Origin: Incurvaria masculella
Taxonomy: Eukaryota; Arthropoda; Insecta; Lepidoptera; Incurvariidae
Assembly (NCBI GenBank): GCA_946894095.1
Contig: OX335654.1
Coordinates: 19,849,687 to 19,913,686, forward strand
DNA: 64,000 nt
Direction of reading: 5' to 3'
A program made the position numbers and the translations under genes. Within the stretch, counting starts at the first letter, position 1. The number at the start of each line of letters is the position of its first letter. A model generated the notes under the pieces. It was not told where the DNA came from. It saw nothing but the letters and a program-made list of their open reading frames with translations, and ran no database searches. Shown here in pieces: positions 41,785 through 52,405 of this stretch.

Positions 41785-42886
41785 TAGGGTTCCGTACCCA
41801 TAGGTGCCAACGGAACCCTATTACTGAGCCTTTGCTGTCCGTTCGTCCATCCGTCCGTCCGTCCGTCCGTCCGTCCGTCCGTCCGTTCGTCCGTTCGTCC
41901 GTCCGTCTGTCACAGGGCTGTATCGCATGAACCGTAATACTTAGGCAGCTGAAATTTTTACAGAGTATGTATTTATTTTGCCGCTATAACAATAAATAGG
42001 TAAAATCAAAAAATAATAAAAATTAAAAGGGGGTCCAATACAAAAAAAACACCGGTAGCACTCCGAGAGTGCCGGCAGAAGTGAAAACTTTAGTATTAAC
42101 GTTGTGTTTAATTATAAGTACAAAAATACTATCATTTATGAGGTAGAATACAATGTTTATTTATTGCGCTATCGTACACAAATATGACAATTTACATGTT
42201 ATCATTCATAATATTATATCGTTATTTATTTATATATTACATTAATTTTTATCTCTTAGAAAAATCAACTTTCATCCATAATTTCGACGACTTTTTCACC
42301 ATCGTTATTACCAGAATCATCATCGCAAATTTCTAAAACTGATACAATCGGTTTATGATAGCTGAAGTAAGAAACAAACAGTTTTGATTCGAATCGATGG
42401 ATGTTTGTTACTCTTTCACGTAAAAACTACTGAATGGATTCTAATGAAACTTTACAATAATATAGCTTATACATCAGAATAACACATAGGCTACAATTTA
42501 TAAAGATATTGTGCCCATGGGCTTAAGAACTTTCACGGGGCTGCGAAAACGATGCCAGTAGCGCTACTTCACACCAAGGGCAGCGGGGCCGGGGCGGTAG
42601 CGGGAGCGGGGCCGGGGGCGGGGCGGGCGGTCCGACGGGGGCGGGTGCGGAACAAAAAGTGCTCAGCGCCGCTAAAGAAGTTTTCACTTCAATCTTACGC
42701 TTTTTCGATCAGCATCACGTGACCCTGACGCGAGTTTGGAAGTTTTTACCCATCCAACAAAAAGTGCTCAGCGCCGCTAAAGAAGTTTTCACTTCAAAAA
42801 TTGTTTTTTTTGTTTTAAATCTTGTACGATGGTACGGAACCCTTCGTATGCGAGTCCGACTCGCACTTGGCCGGTTTTTTTATTAA
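41785..42886 (-). mobile_element. GGAC-repeat element split by a 740-bp insertion, minus strand
   Basis: The tail half runs 41785-42052 (TTAGGGTTCCGTACCCATAG, array of about 16 GTCC-type units, GGTAAAATCAAAAAATAA). The head half resumes at about 42795 (ATTGTTTTTTTTGTTTTAAA, GATGGTACGGAACCCTTCG, GAGTCCGACTCGCACTTGGC). The two halves complete one another. Confidence 0.8.
42053..42794. mobile_element. Insertion of unknown class inside the GGAC element
   Basis: Starts near CACCGGTAGCACTCCGAGAG. Contains GATGGATGTTTGTTACTCTT and CTTTACAATAATATAGCTTA (a common lepidopteran TE segment) and a GC-rich run (42575-42650, GGGGCGGGGCGGGCGG). About 42657-42695 and 42762-42800 hold a direct repeat of about 39 bp beginning AAAGTGCTCAGCGCCGCTAA. 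The GC-rich part resembles that in the Helitron at 63220-63280, so a non-autonomous Helitron is a possibility. Confidence 0.55.
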
Positions 42887-43506
42887 AGCACGGCGGCTGT
42901 CACCGTGTCAGAAACCGGACAGGGCGGCAAGATGTTCGGCGCACGTACAATCGGGTCAATCTACGATATAGTTATTTAGTAACTTCCGTGCTGACACTTA
43001 ATACCCTAGGCACATTACCTATTTAGAGAGATGGCGCAGATAACCAATATTTTAAAATGGGGGAACACTACATTTTCGCGACTATAAATAAAATCAATTT
43101 TTTTCTCAAAGGGACCTCATTTCAAAATAAAACTCAAACCGTCTAACGCCCGGTTCCAGTAAGTCAAGTCAATGGTTAGTCTAGTATTGAATTAATGTTT
43201 AACTTTATCAAAATTAAACAAAAGGAATTATTTGATTACTTTTATTGCCAAATTATTGAAAATGCTCCAAGTATTTGCCTTCGGCACAGACATTAGTAAA
43301 TTACTGTATCATTTAAATGCCTGCTCTACAATGATGTAAACCTGCGCATCGATGATCTTAGTGATTTTTCGATACGTGATTTGTAACTCGTAATAGAGGC
43401 TCTAATCATACTGAATCTCGATATTAGGGAAATTGCAGTTAGGGCAACACTAAATAAAGGGCGATCTAGCGCGACCCGTTGCGGGTGTTGGTCTAGGGGG
43501 AACGGC
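42887..43506. other. No gene recognised
   Basis: AT-rich; about 43310-43345 (TTAAATGCCTGCTCTACAAT) is a small repeat shared with 18650-18690. No frames with domains. Confidence 0.4.
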
Positions 43507-44135
43507 ATAACGTATAATATGCAGATCGTATAATGTCATATTTTAACAAAATTTTAAAACCATGCACAACGTATAATCGGCAGATCGTATAATCTTATAC
43601 GTAGTGCATGAAGAAGTCCAAAAAATTAAATTACTTATTTCTCCATGCATAACGTATAATAGTCACAACGTATAATGTTATGATCTTTATTTAACAAAAA
43701 AAGAAAACCATGCATATCATATAATCCTAAAATATTTCATACGATTAGCACCCTTATCGATATAAGTTTAAAGATTATACTCGCACGCGACTTTTCGACC
43801 GTCTCAATTAGCGTTGTAGCAAATTGTTACCCTTCAACAGATATCGATTCATAGCAATTTCAGCCTTAAATGTATCGTTGTTAGGGCGCTTTATGCAGTG
43901 CTTCCTGGCATATTATACGTTCTGCATGGTTTTCTTTTTTTGTGAATTCATGTTAGGAATATTATACGTTGTGACTATTATACGTTCTGCATGATGCAAA
44001 GAGTTTATTTTATTTTTAAACTCATGCACAACGTATAACATTATACGTTGTGACTATTATACGTTATGCATGGTTTTAATGTTTTGGAAAAAAATAAGAT
44101 TATACGTTGTGAATATTATACGTAGTGAATACGAC
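43507..44135. mobile_element. Foldback element rich in ACGTATAAT motifs
   Basis: The left half (43507-43735) carries seven or more ACGTATAAT/TCGTATAAT motifs on the plus strand; the right half (43905-44135) carries eight or so as ATTATACGT. The halves pair around CCATGCATAACGTATAAT and AAAAAAAGAAAACCATGCAT. The middle (43740-43900) is unique. No open frame. Confidence 0.7.
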
Positions 44136-44301
44136 TCTTGGTCTATTCGGCAACATTCGGCAAGCAAAGCAGCGAGCATGGAGGTAGGGTATTATATGTT
44201 CTGTGCATGGAGGTTCGAAGAGGGATGAAGTGGTTAGACCTTACTCTTACTTATTGTGTGGTTGGTTAGACTAGCCAATTTTTATTTGCCTTGGAGCATT
44301 T

Positions 44302-44340
44302 TTAGGGTTCCGTACCCAAAGGGTGCCAACGGAACCTACA
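44302..44340 (-). repeat. GGAC-repeat element, end fragment
   Basis: TTTAGGGTTCCGTACCCAAA, then GGGTGCCAACGGAACC; nothing else of the element remains. Confidence 0.75.
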
Positions 44341-44401
44341 CATAGAACACAACACTTTAATCATGGTTTACAGGTAGATAAATGATGATAATTTAATTTA
44401 A

Positions 44402-44964
44402 GGTGGGCCATCACACTCAACTCCCCATACAAACAGGGAAAGAAGATCACGCCCATATTTTTTGCCAGAGATCCAAAATGTTGGTCAAAATTGTTTTATT
44501 TGATCGCACTTGATGTCTGATGACTGTTGACGTTGTAAAATTGTGTTTGGTTTCTAAGTTATAAAGTCTGAAAGTTCGCATTTTTCGCATGTATTATGCA
44601 ATACATTTGGAGGTGGATTACTCTACGATAAAATCTATACATCTTAAAAAAAATAGCTATAGTAAACATCTAACAAAAACTAAATTGATTATAAATCTTC
44701 ATGAAACAAGCTATGTCTGATGACTAATATTTTTAAGATGTATAAATTTTATCGTTGAGTAATCTACCTCCAAAGTTATTGTATAAAACGCGCGAAAAAT
44801 TCGAACTTTCGGACCTTAAAACTTAGAAACCAAACACAATTTTGCAATGCCAACAGTCATCAGACATCTAGTGCTTGAGCAAAATTTTTCGATCTGTGAC
44901 AAGAAATATGGGCTTGATCTTCTTTCCACGTTTGTCCCATTGTCACATAGCGGGAAGGCCCACC
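44402..44964. mobile_element. Foldback MITE, 563 bp, TTAA flanks
   Basis: Ends GGTGGGCC ... GGCCCACC with TTAA on both sides (44398-44401, 44965-44968). Arms of about 250 bp pair through GTCTGATGACTGTTG, TGTGTTTGGTTTCTAAGTT, TTTGGAGGTGGATTACTC and AGATGTATA. TTAA duplication is typical of piggyBac-type elements. A truncated relative lies at 60664-60727. Confidence 0.8.
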
Positions 44965-44969
44965 TTAAA

Positions 44970-45430
44970 CTATAAAATTGCCGCTTCCGTGCATAAGTGT
45001 AGGCATATGTTCTGTGGTGTAGGCACCCGCACACTACCTAGCTTTTCAGCTCGAAGTTTATCGCGCCATTTATCGGTACCCAACACTATTCTTTTAATTT
45101 CCAGTATCGCCATCGATAGTATCACACTTTCCATCACGTGTAGAACAATAGAAGACGAAAAGAACAATTTCCTCTTTGAGTACAGCCTAACGACGCAAAG
45201 ATCATGACGAACACAAAGACAATTTGCACCTTTCTGCATAGGTACCTACCATCCATATATTTGTAAATGTTTTGCAAAGAAAAACTATATAAAACATTTA
45301 TTAGGAGACCCGCGGACTAGGACACAGCAGTGAAATTCGGATGTGACTTTTCTCTAAGAAAATATATATCTTCTTCAGGGGTGTTGTACAGTGATCTACA
45401 TGAAACGGGGGAGGTCAGTTGTATACAGCT
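44970..45430. other. No gene recognised
   Basis: Frames 44875-45207 (plus) and 44970-45239 (minus) overlap each other and have no domain. Confidence 0.4.
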
Positions 45431-45566
45431 AGTATCGCGATTACGAAATGGAAGCACCGGCAACCGCAGTGCGATTACGAAGCTCGAAACGGGGGGGGTA
45501 TAGGTTGTCATCTAACAGCTATCGCGATTACGAAATGGAAGACCGGCAACCGCAGTGCGATTGCGA
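45431..45566. repeat. Local direct duplication, two ~45-bp copies
   Basis: ATCGCGATTACGAAATGGAA then ACCGGCAACCGCAGTGCGAT occurs at about 45433 and again at about 45522, about 90 bases apart, with minor differences. Confidence 0.75.
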
Positions 45567-45654
45567 TGGGCGAAATGAGGTGGATGTAGGTGCGGTTAGA
45601 ACCCCAACCTGACATATTTTGTACTCGAATGCCGTCAGTTTGCTGTCAAGTTAT

Positions 45655-45800
45655 TTCGCCCAAAGTTCCTATATCCTGTGGGTCCTTCAAACGCAATGTG
45701 AAGACGCCCTCGGCTGGCCGGAATTGTTTTCGTAGAACCCGGAAAAGCTTCGAAAGCCTATGGGCGTCGTCTTCGTTAGGCGCCTCTGTTGAAAATCTGG
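45655..45800 (+). pseudogene. LINE ORF2 C-terminal relic, plus strand
   Basis: GGTCCTTCAAACGCAATGTG then CCTATGGGCGTCGTC: translates to SFKRNVKTPSAG followed by a frame with PMGVV-like text, matching 26785-26968. It abuts the 3' end of the minus-strand LINE. Confidence 0.5.
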
Positions 45801-46185
45801 TCCTCAAACTCAAACTCAAACTCAAAATCTTTATTGGTTCATACAACATAACTTACTATATTTATTTAAATGAAGACTTGTCAACAGTGTGGATAGTTCG
45901 TCGTGTTGTATGCCAAATGGCGCTAGCTCAGCTTGCCTTGCTAGTCGAACTATACAGGCTGCTGTTTTTCAGCTAGGACCTATGTGTGAAGTGGTGGGAG
46001 GGTGTGTGAGGGTGTGAGAGGGTGTGTGATGGTGTGTGAGGGTGGGTGTATGCTGTAATATAATGCTTATAATAAATGCTATAATATGTTTATTTTTTGT
46101 TTGGCGATAATATATGTACATTAGTAATTTGTTAGGTAAGATAATAAAATTAATTCTATTAAATATGCTTTATAAGCTGATCCAC

Positions 46186-47543
46186 TCAGATTTTACTATT
46201 CCTTCTTTGCTGCTCTAGTAACAGTTTCTTACACGCAGTTCTAAACGCTGTAATGCCTTCTTTTGCCCTTATAGGCGGTGGAATGTCATTCCAGCATTTG
46301 GATGCCGCATATTTGAAACTGCCTCTGAACAAAGCAGATAAGTGTCGTGGAATCTGGAGTGGAAAGCATTGCGCCCTTGTGTCATGTATGTGTGTTTCTT
46401 TAGTCCATTTTAACTTATTGTATAGATATTCTGGTGATCTGTTGTGTATAATTTTAAAAATCATGCATTGTAAATTTAGTAGGCGGCGTGCTTTCAATTT
46501 TATAATACCTTGAGCGTTGTATATTGGAGTGACATGAGCACGTCTATTTACTTTATAACAGTACCGGATGCACGCGTTTTGCATTCGTTGAATAGCGCAT
46601 TCTGTACGATTTAAAAGGCTGGACCCATATACTATATCGCAGTACTTTAGTTGAGAAAGTACTGCGTAAGTAAATGATTCTACTAACAGTCGTCTTGCTT
46701 GTTCTGAAATGTAGTCTCTAATATCGTATAATACTTTAAGTCGAAAAAAACAGATCCTAATTTTCATTTTAACGTGTTCTTCAAAACGTAGGGTCCCATC
46801 AAATATGATACCCAAGTTACGAGCCTTAGGAACAATTTCTATTGGAGTATGATTTATTAATATTTTCGGTTCAAGTTCCAATATCCGGTCTATTTGGGTT
46901 TTCGTACCCGCAATAATTACCTGCGACTTATCTGGGTTCAGCAGCAGACCGTGTTTTTCAACTGTGCACGAGAATCTAGCTAGATCTTCGTTAATTCGGT
47001 CGACAGCAGACGTTGTCTCCCCTGGTGGGAATGACGCTATAAGTTGCGTGTCGTCCGCGAACATGTGCCCAGCACAGTGCTGCAGGGTTTGCAGCATGTC
47101 CGCGGTATAAAGACTAAATAGAATAGGTGATAGGGATGAACCTTGCGGTACACCGCGTTCTAAGCTTCTTGTTTTTGATCTGCTGGCTACTCCATTTATA
47201 TCAGGACATACTGTTATCTGCGATCGACCCCTTAGAAAGCTCGTAAACCATTCCATACTTTCTGGCGTTGCACCATAGTGGTATATTTTTGCTAACAAGA
47301 GTTTTGTGTTCAGTGTGTCGAAAGCTCTAGAAAAATCCAGCAGAACCAAGGCAGAACCCTTACCTATATCGGCTGCGCTTATAATCTGGTCCTTAACTTC
47401 GAATAAAGCTGTTTCTGTGCCATGGTTTTTCCTGAAACCGGATTGGAATGATGGTATAACCGACTTATTGTGTAAATATTCTGTTAGCTGGGCATTTCGA
47501 CAGCACTGGCAGTATGCTGATAGGTCTTAAATCCTTTAACTCG
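46186..47543 (-). pseudogene. Reverse transcriptase domain of the LINE, frame-broken upstream
   Basis: The open frame runs on the minus strand from about 47543 to the stop at 46186. It holds FQSGFRKNHGTETA, LLDFSRAFDTLN (fingers motif with catalytic Asp), RGVPQGSSLSPILF, the FADDTQ catalytic box, LNPDKSQVIIAG and ARNLGIIFDGTL, then the C-terminal region with KCWNDIPPPIR. The preceding RT segment WKLALVKPVPKK ... LRPISILPVLSK lies upstream (47550-47645) in another frame; a deletion of roughly eight codons' worth of sequence between them removes the segment that normally links the two. The internal ATG/TTG starts are not real starts. This part would have primed cDNA synthesis at the target site. 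Confidence 0.8.
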
Positions 47544-47549
47544 TTGACT

Positions 47550-48288
47550 GATTCCTTTTTAGGTACAGGTTTTACTAATGCAAGTTTCCAAATTTCTGGA
47601 AACTTGCCTAAACGCATGGAAGAGTTTAACATGAAAGTGATTACTTCAAGTGTACAAGGGTCATTTTAATCATGGTTATTGTCGTATTGTCTATCCCGCA
47701 TGCTTCCGATGTAATGTTGCTAATATTTTTTGCAATTTGACTCGAATCCACTAATGTCAGAGCAAATTCGTCATGGTACAGTCTGTTGTCTGTGTATTTT
47801 CGTATGAGGTCCGTATTGTCTGTCGTACTTCCAGGTGCATTCAAAAACATGTTATTGAGTTCGTCAGGGTTGCATAGGTGCTGTGGTATCTCTGTGTCAT
47901 TTCTGTTCAGTGGTATGGATGAGTTTTGTTTGAGAGCGCTCCAGAGTCGTTTAGGGTCTTTTAGGTTTGCGTTGACAAAATGTTCATGGTAGGCCACCTT
48001 CTCATGTCTAATTGCAGATGTAACGAGGTTCCGTAGTTCCCGATAATATTTTTCGTGTGAAATAACTTTGGTTCTCAGCGCTCTGGATTCAGCTGCGTTA
48101 CGTAAATTTATCATAAACCTGATATTGCTTGTTATCCAAGGCGCTGGTCTAAGCTTAATTAATTTGGTGGTTAAGGGTGCATGTTTATCAAAGAGCTGTA
48201 TAATTTGGTCCTGAAACCATATAACCATTTCATTAATGTTATCTAGTTGGTAAACTGTTTGCCAGGGTATAGATTGGAGGTCGCTCAT
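47550..48288 (-). pseudogene. LINE ORF2 linker and start of RT, with frameshift
   Basis: The 215-residue minus frame ends MIKMTLVHLK then stop at 47641. In the next frame the text continues LEVITFMLNSSMRLGKF, then PEIWKLALVKPVPKK, the usual entry to the RT domain, so a small deletion near 47650 caused the premature stop. The linker has no enzymatic motif of its own. Confidence 0.75.
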
Positions 48289-48339
48289 GAAGAGGTCTGT
48301 ATCAATATCACGTAGCGGTCGATATTGAATATATCGAGG

Positions 48340-49161
48340 TTATGGCTTAGGTTTCTTGATATTGAATGATGCAATTATCAAACTATGGTCACTGAGATTG
48401 CTATTGTGATGGATCTGTCCATTAAGGGCTCCTCCTGGTATATCACAGCATATGATATCCAATAAACTGGAAGAATCTCTTGTTACGCGTGTAGGTTTAT
48501 TTACTATTTGTGTCATGTTGTAGGACGAAATAAAATCCGACAGCTTTGCAGTATCAGGATGTGCCGAGTTTAGTAAATTAATATTTAGATCACCTAATAG
48601 AAATGTATAAGTGCAGTGAGCGAAGCTAGCTAGTGAATCGCTCAGTGCGTCTATGGTATAATCTACGCTAATTCTGGCGGGACGGTATGCTGTACCTATA
48701 GCTATCTTAATGCCACCAGCAGTTATTTCTAGCCACATCTGTTCCAGATTTGATTGTGGATGAGGTCTAACTCGTGTTTTAAGGCCGTATCTGATGAGAA
48801 ACCCCACTCCCCCGCCTCTCATTTCGTTTTGTCGAGGAATATGCCTAAAGGTGTAACCCGGCACTGTTTTGTACCTTTCGCCTGGTCGGAGCCAGGTTTC
48901 ATTTAGAGCAAGAATATCCGGTCCATAATTGGTTACTGCCACGCACCGTCCTCGAACCGTCAATCCTTTGAGCAGCAAATATCCGTCCAAGATAAGCTCT
49001 GTAAAACCGGCAGACGACGAGATAAAGATGACAATGTCTCCAGTTGAAAAGACGCAGCTGTTTGGATTATGACAGCACTGAAGCATGCAGTCTGCTTTCT
49101 TTAGGATGGGAAACATTGGGGGCGTAAACAAACGCACGAGAATACACAAGAAAATAAACAT
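48340..49161 (-). pseudogene. LINE apurinic-like endonuclease domain
   Basis: The 273-residue minus frame contains DILALNETWLRPGE, GGGVGFLIR, GTAYRP, FLLGDLNINLL, LLDIICCD and LSDHSLIIASF: the E-T, Y-R-P, G-D-L-N and S-D-H signatures of LINE APE-type endonucleases. The first ~85 residues do not look like the usual N-terminus, so the real domain is probably 5'-degraded. It is separated from the linker frame by a break near 48290-48340. Confidence 0.8.
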
Positions 49162-49359
49162 TGAGTCAATGATGGCGTCGAAGACGGTAATGCGCTCGTA
49201 AAACTATAAGCCCTTCTAAAACCCTTTGATGAGTAATGCTGCTCGAGCTATCTTGGAGCGACGCTGATTTGATCGGGTGCTGCAAGAAGTGCGCATCGAA
49301 AATAACTTTTGTAGTGCAAGCAGTTTTATGTATACTCAGGTTTACTAATACAGGACTAA

Positions 49360-49506
49360 GTGGACGTTGGAAAAAAAAAACCAGCGGAGTTTCTTGCCAG
49401 TTCTTCTTCGCTGGGATTGCCGAACTATAAAATGATAAAATATGACAAATCCGAGTGCAGTGATCCGTCTATGGATGATGGATAAACAATAAAACAATAA
49501 AAACAA
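49360..49506 (+). repeat. LINE 3' end fragment with AATAAAAC tail
   Basis: ACCAGCGGAGTTTCTTGCCA, TTCTTCTTCGCTGG, then GATGGATAAACAATAAAACA and further AATAAAAC repeats. Same 3' block as in 569-962, plus strand. Confidence 0.55.
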
Positions 49507-49731
49507 TCCTTTCGTTAACGGAATAAAAGTCGTCACACGAATTTGCATCACCTTTCGAATATTTTATTTTGGGACTGCCTGCTGCCACACATGGACTAAT
49601 TACTATCGCTTTCAGATATGGTCAATAAAATGTGGCCATGTGATGCGCTCCATACCATCCATGCTTACACGAGAGTTCCTGAGTTTGAGACGCGATTCAA
49701 ATTAAAAAACCTCCACCACGGAACCCCAGAA

Positions 49732-49752
49732 CCCCCCCCCCCCCCCCCCCCA
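49732..49752. repeat. Poly(C) run of 21
   Basis: Twenty-one consecutive C; length may be imprecise in sequencing. Confidence 0.9.
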
Positions 49753-50903
49753 ATTTATGCACTTATACAAAATTGTATTTATGTGTAGTTATTCCACTTC
49801 GGTGTAGTTTGGATATATCTGGCCTCTTTTCTATTATAGCTACCTAGGAAACACTTACCTAATTTTGATGCGGTTTATATCTACAAAATTGCACGCCTAT
49901 ATCTCCTTTTCATTGATTAGTGATTACAGGCTACTTCACGCTTAAAATATTTAATGTGAGATAAGTCGAATAAAATTGACTTTTTTCGTCGTAGGTACTT
50001 AAACACAGGTATTTAGGTAGTGATATATAAAATAATCACTGAATGCCTACGGGCCGTCCAATAAAAAAAATATGTAAAAAAACTATGCAAGATATAAATA
50101 CAGTCCCTATTGGACTTATCGTAAAAAATACCTTATACCCTATGTTAATACCGGAATATAATACTTCCCGAAATACCTATACAGGTACCTGCGCCACCCT
50201 ACGCCCTGTTTGCTAAAAATGAAACACGTGTGCGAAGTCGGCGCCAACAGACATATTTCAAAACGATAACGAGTATCAAACGAGAACCGCAAACACACGT
50301 CAAGAGCAAAATATGGGAGACGTTTAGCGGTTTTTCTTGGGAAACAAAAGATGCAGATGTGTGAAACAACAGCTACAGGCACTCATGGGCAGCGAGCATG
50401 GAAGGGCGGAAGTAGCGATACAGCAACATCGAATATTCGTTGGACTAAATAGCATCCAGATTAAGAAATTTGCGTCTATGCGTGACCACTTTGATTTCCT
50501 TGCGTTCACTGTGTGAACGCGCACGGTCATCAGATGTGAAAAGTTTTTCAGAGTGCGTTGGAAAACTACTCATTGAGAAATCAGGGCTGGTCAAAGGATG
50601 GTCAAACGATGCAGTCTTTTACACCATTGAATAGAGCAGGCATCTGAGGAATACGCTAAATAGCCTGTCCAAGGATTTTTTTTTAAAATATGAAATAATA
50701 TAAATGTGAAAATATGTCATGAAATCCCATGAACGATTTTGTGTAAATGTCAGTACAAGCCTATAACATGTCGTTTGACAGTTAACGTGGTACGAAATGA
50801 AACTGTTCACTTGCTACTCCCTCGGCGAGTTAACTTACTATTGTAACGCCTCTGTTTCGTGTAACACGAGTATACGTTCGATTGGTCATCTCACCCCGTG
50901 ATC
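49753..50903. other. No gene recognised (1.15 kb)
   Basis: AT-rich. A short repeat at 50625-50655 (AATAGAGCAGGCATCTGAGG) is the inverse of text near 18655 and 43315. No assignable frames. Confidence 0.45.
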
Positions 50904-50907
50904 TCAC

Positions 50908-50959
50908 CTGGCTGGATACGACGAAGGACGCATTATCGTTGTAATCGTATCCAGCCAGA
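50908..50959. repeat. Short hairpin
   Basis: CTGGCTGGATACGA pairs perfectly with TCGTATCCAGCCAG, with a 22-base loop. Confidence 0.8.
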
Positions 50960-51059
50960 AATACTTCTGGTTTGATTTCTCGCAAGCACTTCTAGAATTA
51001 CGCTTTAAACATTAAATTAGAAAGAATGCAGTTGGAATGCAGCCTTCGGCTTAACTACT

Positions 51060-51510
51060 GCACTAAACCTCGTGCCTGTATGTGCGATTGTCGTTACATC
51101 GCCTCCGGTAAAATGTTTCGGAATGGCAGAGAAGAAGGAATTTAGGGGGTTGGATTGTATAATGCTGGGGGAGCCACCCTCGGCGTGCGTCGTTGGCTCA
51201 AGGCCGCGGGGGGCTGCAGACGTGGGACGCAGGGGCGGAGCTGCATATCATGCAGGCGTTGCATGGGAATATATTGTGGTGTACCATCGACGACATAACT
51301 CCAGTAGCACCCTCCAGTCGAGTTTCTTTTGCACGGGCGGCGTGTCTCGTCCACATGATCGGAATAAAACCGGATGGACGGAATTCATTTTATGATTCGC
51401 CTATGGAAGTGTATGGGTCCGATCCGTCCGATTCCGGAGTTCCCAGCATAGGCAGAAATTCCGTCCGTCCGGTTTTATTCCGAGCATGCGGTTCAGGCCG
51501 ACCGATATAG
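51060..51510. other. Unassigned segment with a 27-bp inverted repeat
   Basis: CGGAATAAAACCGGATGGAC at about 51359 pairs with GTCCGTCCGGTTTTATTCCG ending near 51482. Overlapping frames on both strands (51072-51395, 51193-51510, 51390-51722, minus 51142-51354) lack recognised domains. Probably transposon-derived. Confidence 0.4.
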
Positions 51511-51647
51511 GCGAGGAGCGCTTCATAGCATCGCTTTGAATGCGACTGTACCTGCGGCACGATATTGGGGAAACTGTGGCGAGAATAGCACGACCTCCGT
51601 GAGTACGAAGCTGAGGCACGAACCAATACGTTATTTATGGCATAAGA

Positions 51648-51956
51648 AAAACCGGCCAAGTGCGAGTCGGACTCGCACACGAAGGGTTCCGTACCATCGT
51701 AAAAAAAATTAAAAAAAAACACGTTTTTTGTATGGGAGCCCCCTTTAATTTTAATATTTTTTTAATCTTAACTATTTGTTGTTGTAGCGGCAAAATAAAT
51801 ACACACTCTGTGAAAATTCAGCTGTCTACCTGTTACGGTTACTGAGATACAGCCCTGTGACAGACGGACAGACAGACGGACGGACGGACGGACGGACAGC
51901 GGAGGCTTAGTAATAGGGTTCCGTTTTCACCCTTTGGGTACGGAACCCTAAAAAGA
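51648..51956 (+). mobile_element. GGAC-repeat element, plus strand, complete
   Basis: AAACCGGCCAAGTGCGAGTC, CACGAAGGGTTCCGTACC, CACGTTTTTTGTATGGGAGC, (GGAC)5-6 at about 51876-51898, GGTTCCGTTTTCACCCTTTG, GGTACGGAACCCTAAAAAG. Confidence 0.85.
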
Positions 51957-52312
51957 TGGCTAGTCTAATCACAGTTTGGTTTGGATACCGAAACATTATT
52001 TAAGGCTGCGTATGAAGCTAGACAAATTCCCGATTTCCCCCCCACCGCTCCGCTAGACGCCGAAGCGGCAGTGGCGCCGTGAAACTTAGGACAAAACTGA
52101 AATGAGATATTGTTAGAGCGACACCTATACGCCGTCGCGGGAACTTCGTGAAAGTTGTATCGATCCCACGGCAAGTCGTCAATGATCATACAACCAATCA
52201 CAAGGCTCGAGATCACCCGCCATATTATTCACATTGCTGCTAGAAAACAGCCACCATTTCGTGAGATCTCTACTTCATGAAAGGATTTACTATTTTCACA
52301 TTGATCGTCAGT

Positions 52313-52405
52313 AGCTCGTTGGTGTAGCGCGTGAGACGTCTTATCTACAGTTATTGTTCGATGGGGGTGTCGGTTCGAATCCTGTAGGTTACAAAACTTT
52401 TTTTT
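52313..52405 (+). ncRNA. tRNA-like sequence, probably a SINE head or tRNA pseudogene
   Basis: TAGCTCGTTGGTGTAGCGCG resembles an A-box region and GGTTCGAATCC is a perfect B box; an 8-T run follows, as at RNA polymerase III stops. The 5' and 3' ends do not pair as an acceptor stem, so it is not a functional tRNA. Confidence 0.5.

Larger units (their letters stand above)
45801..49300 (-). mobile_element. Non-LTR retrotransposon (CR1/L2-like), minus strand, inactive
   Basis: On the minus strand, in order: endonuclease (about 49161-48340), linker (48288-47641), reverse transcriptase (to 46186), a 380-bp 3' UTR with a GTGTGTGAGG minisatellite (45990-46055 plus), AATAAAGA and a terminal (TTTGAG)n run (45801-45827). 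A 3' end in a short tandem repeat instead of poly(A) and a FADDTQ polymerase box fit the CR1/L2/Kiri group. Frame breaks separate all three coding parts. The 5' end is uncertain. Confidence 0.8.

Noticed and set aside
46253..46513. Plus-strand frame in the LINE (also 47306-47530, 47786-47992)
   Set aside because: Antisense shadows of the minus-strand reverse transcriptase and linker.
52313..52405. Functional tRNA gene
   Set aside because: A and B boxes are recognisable, but the acceptor stem does not pair and the arms do not fold into a cloverleaf by eye.
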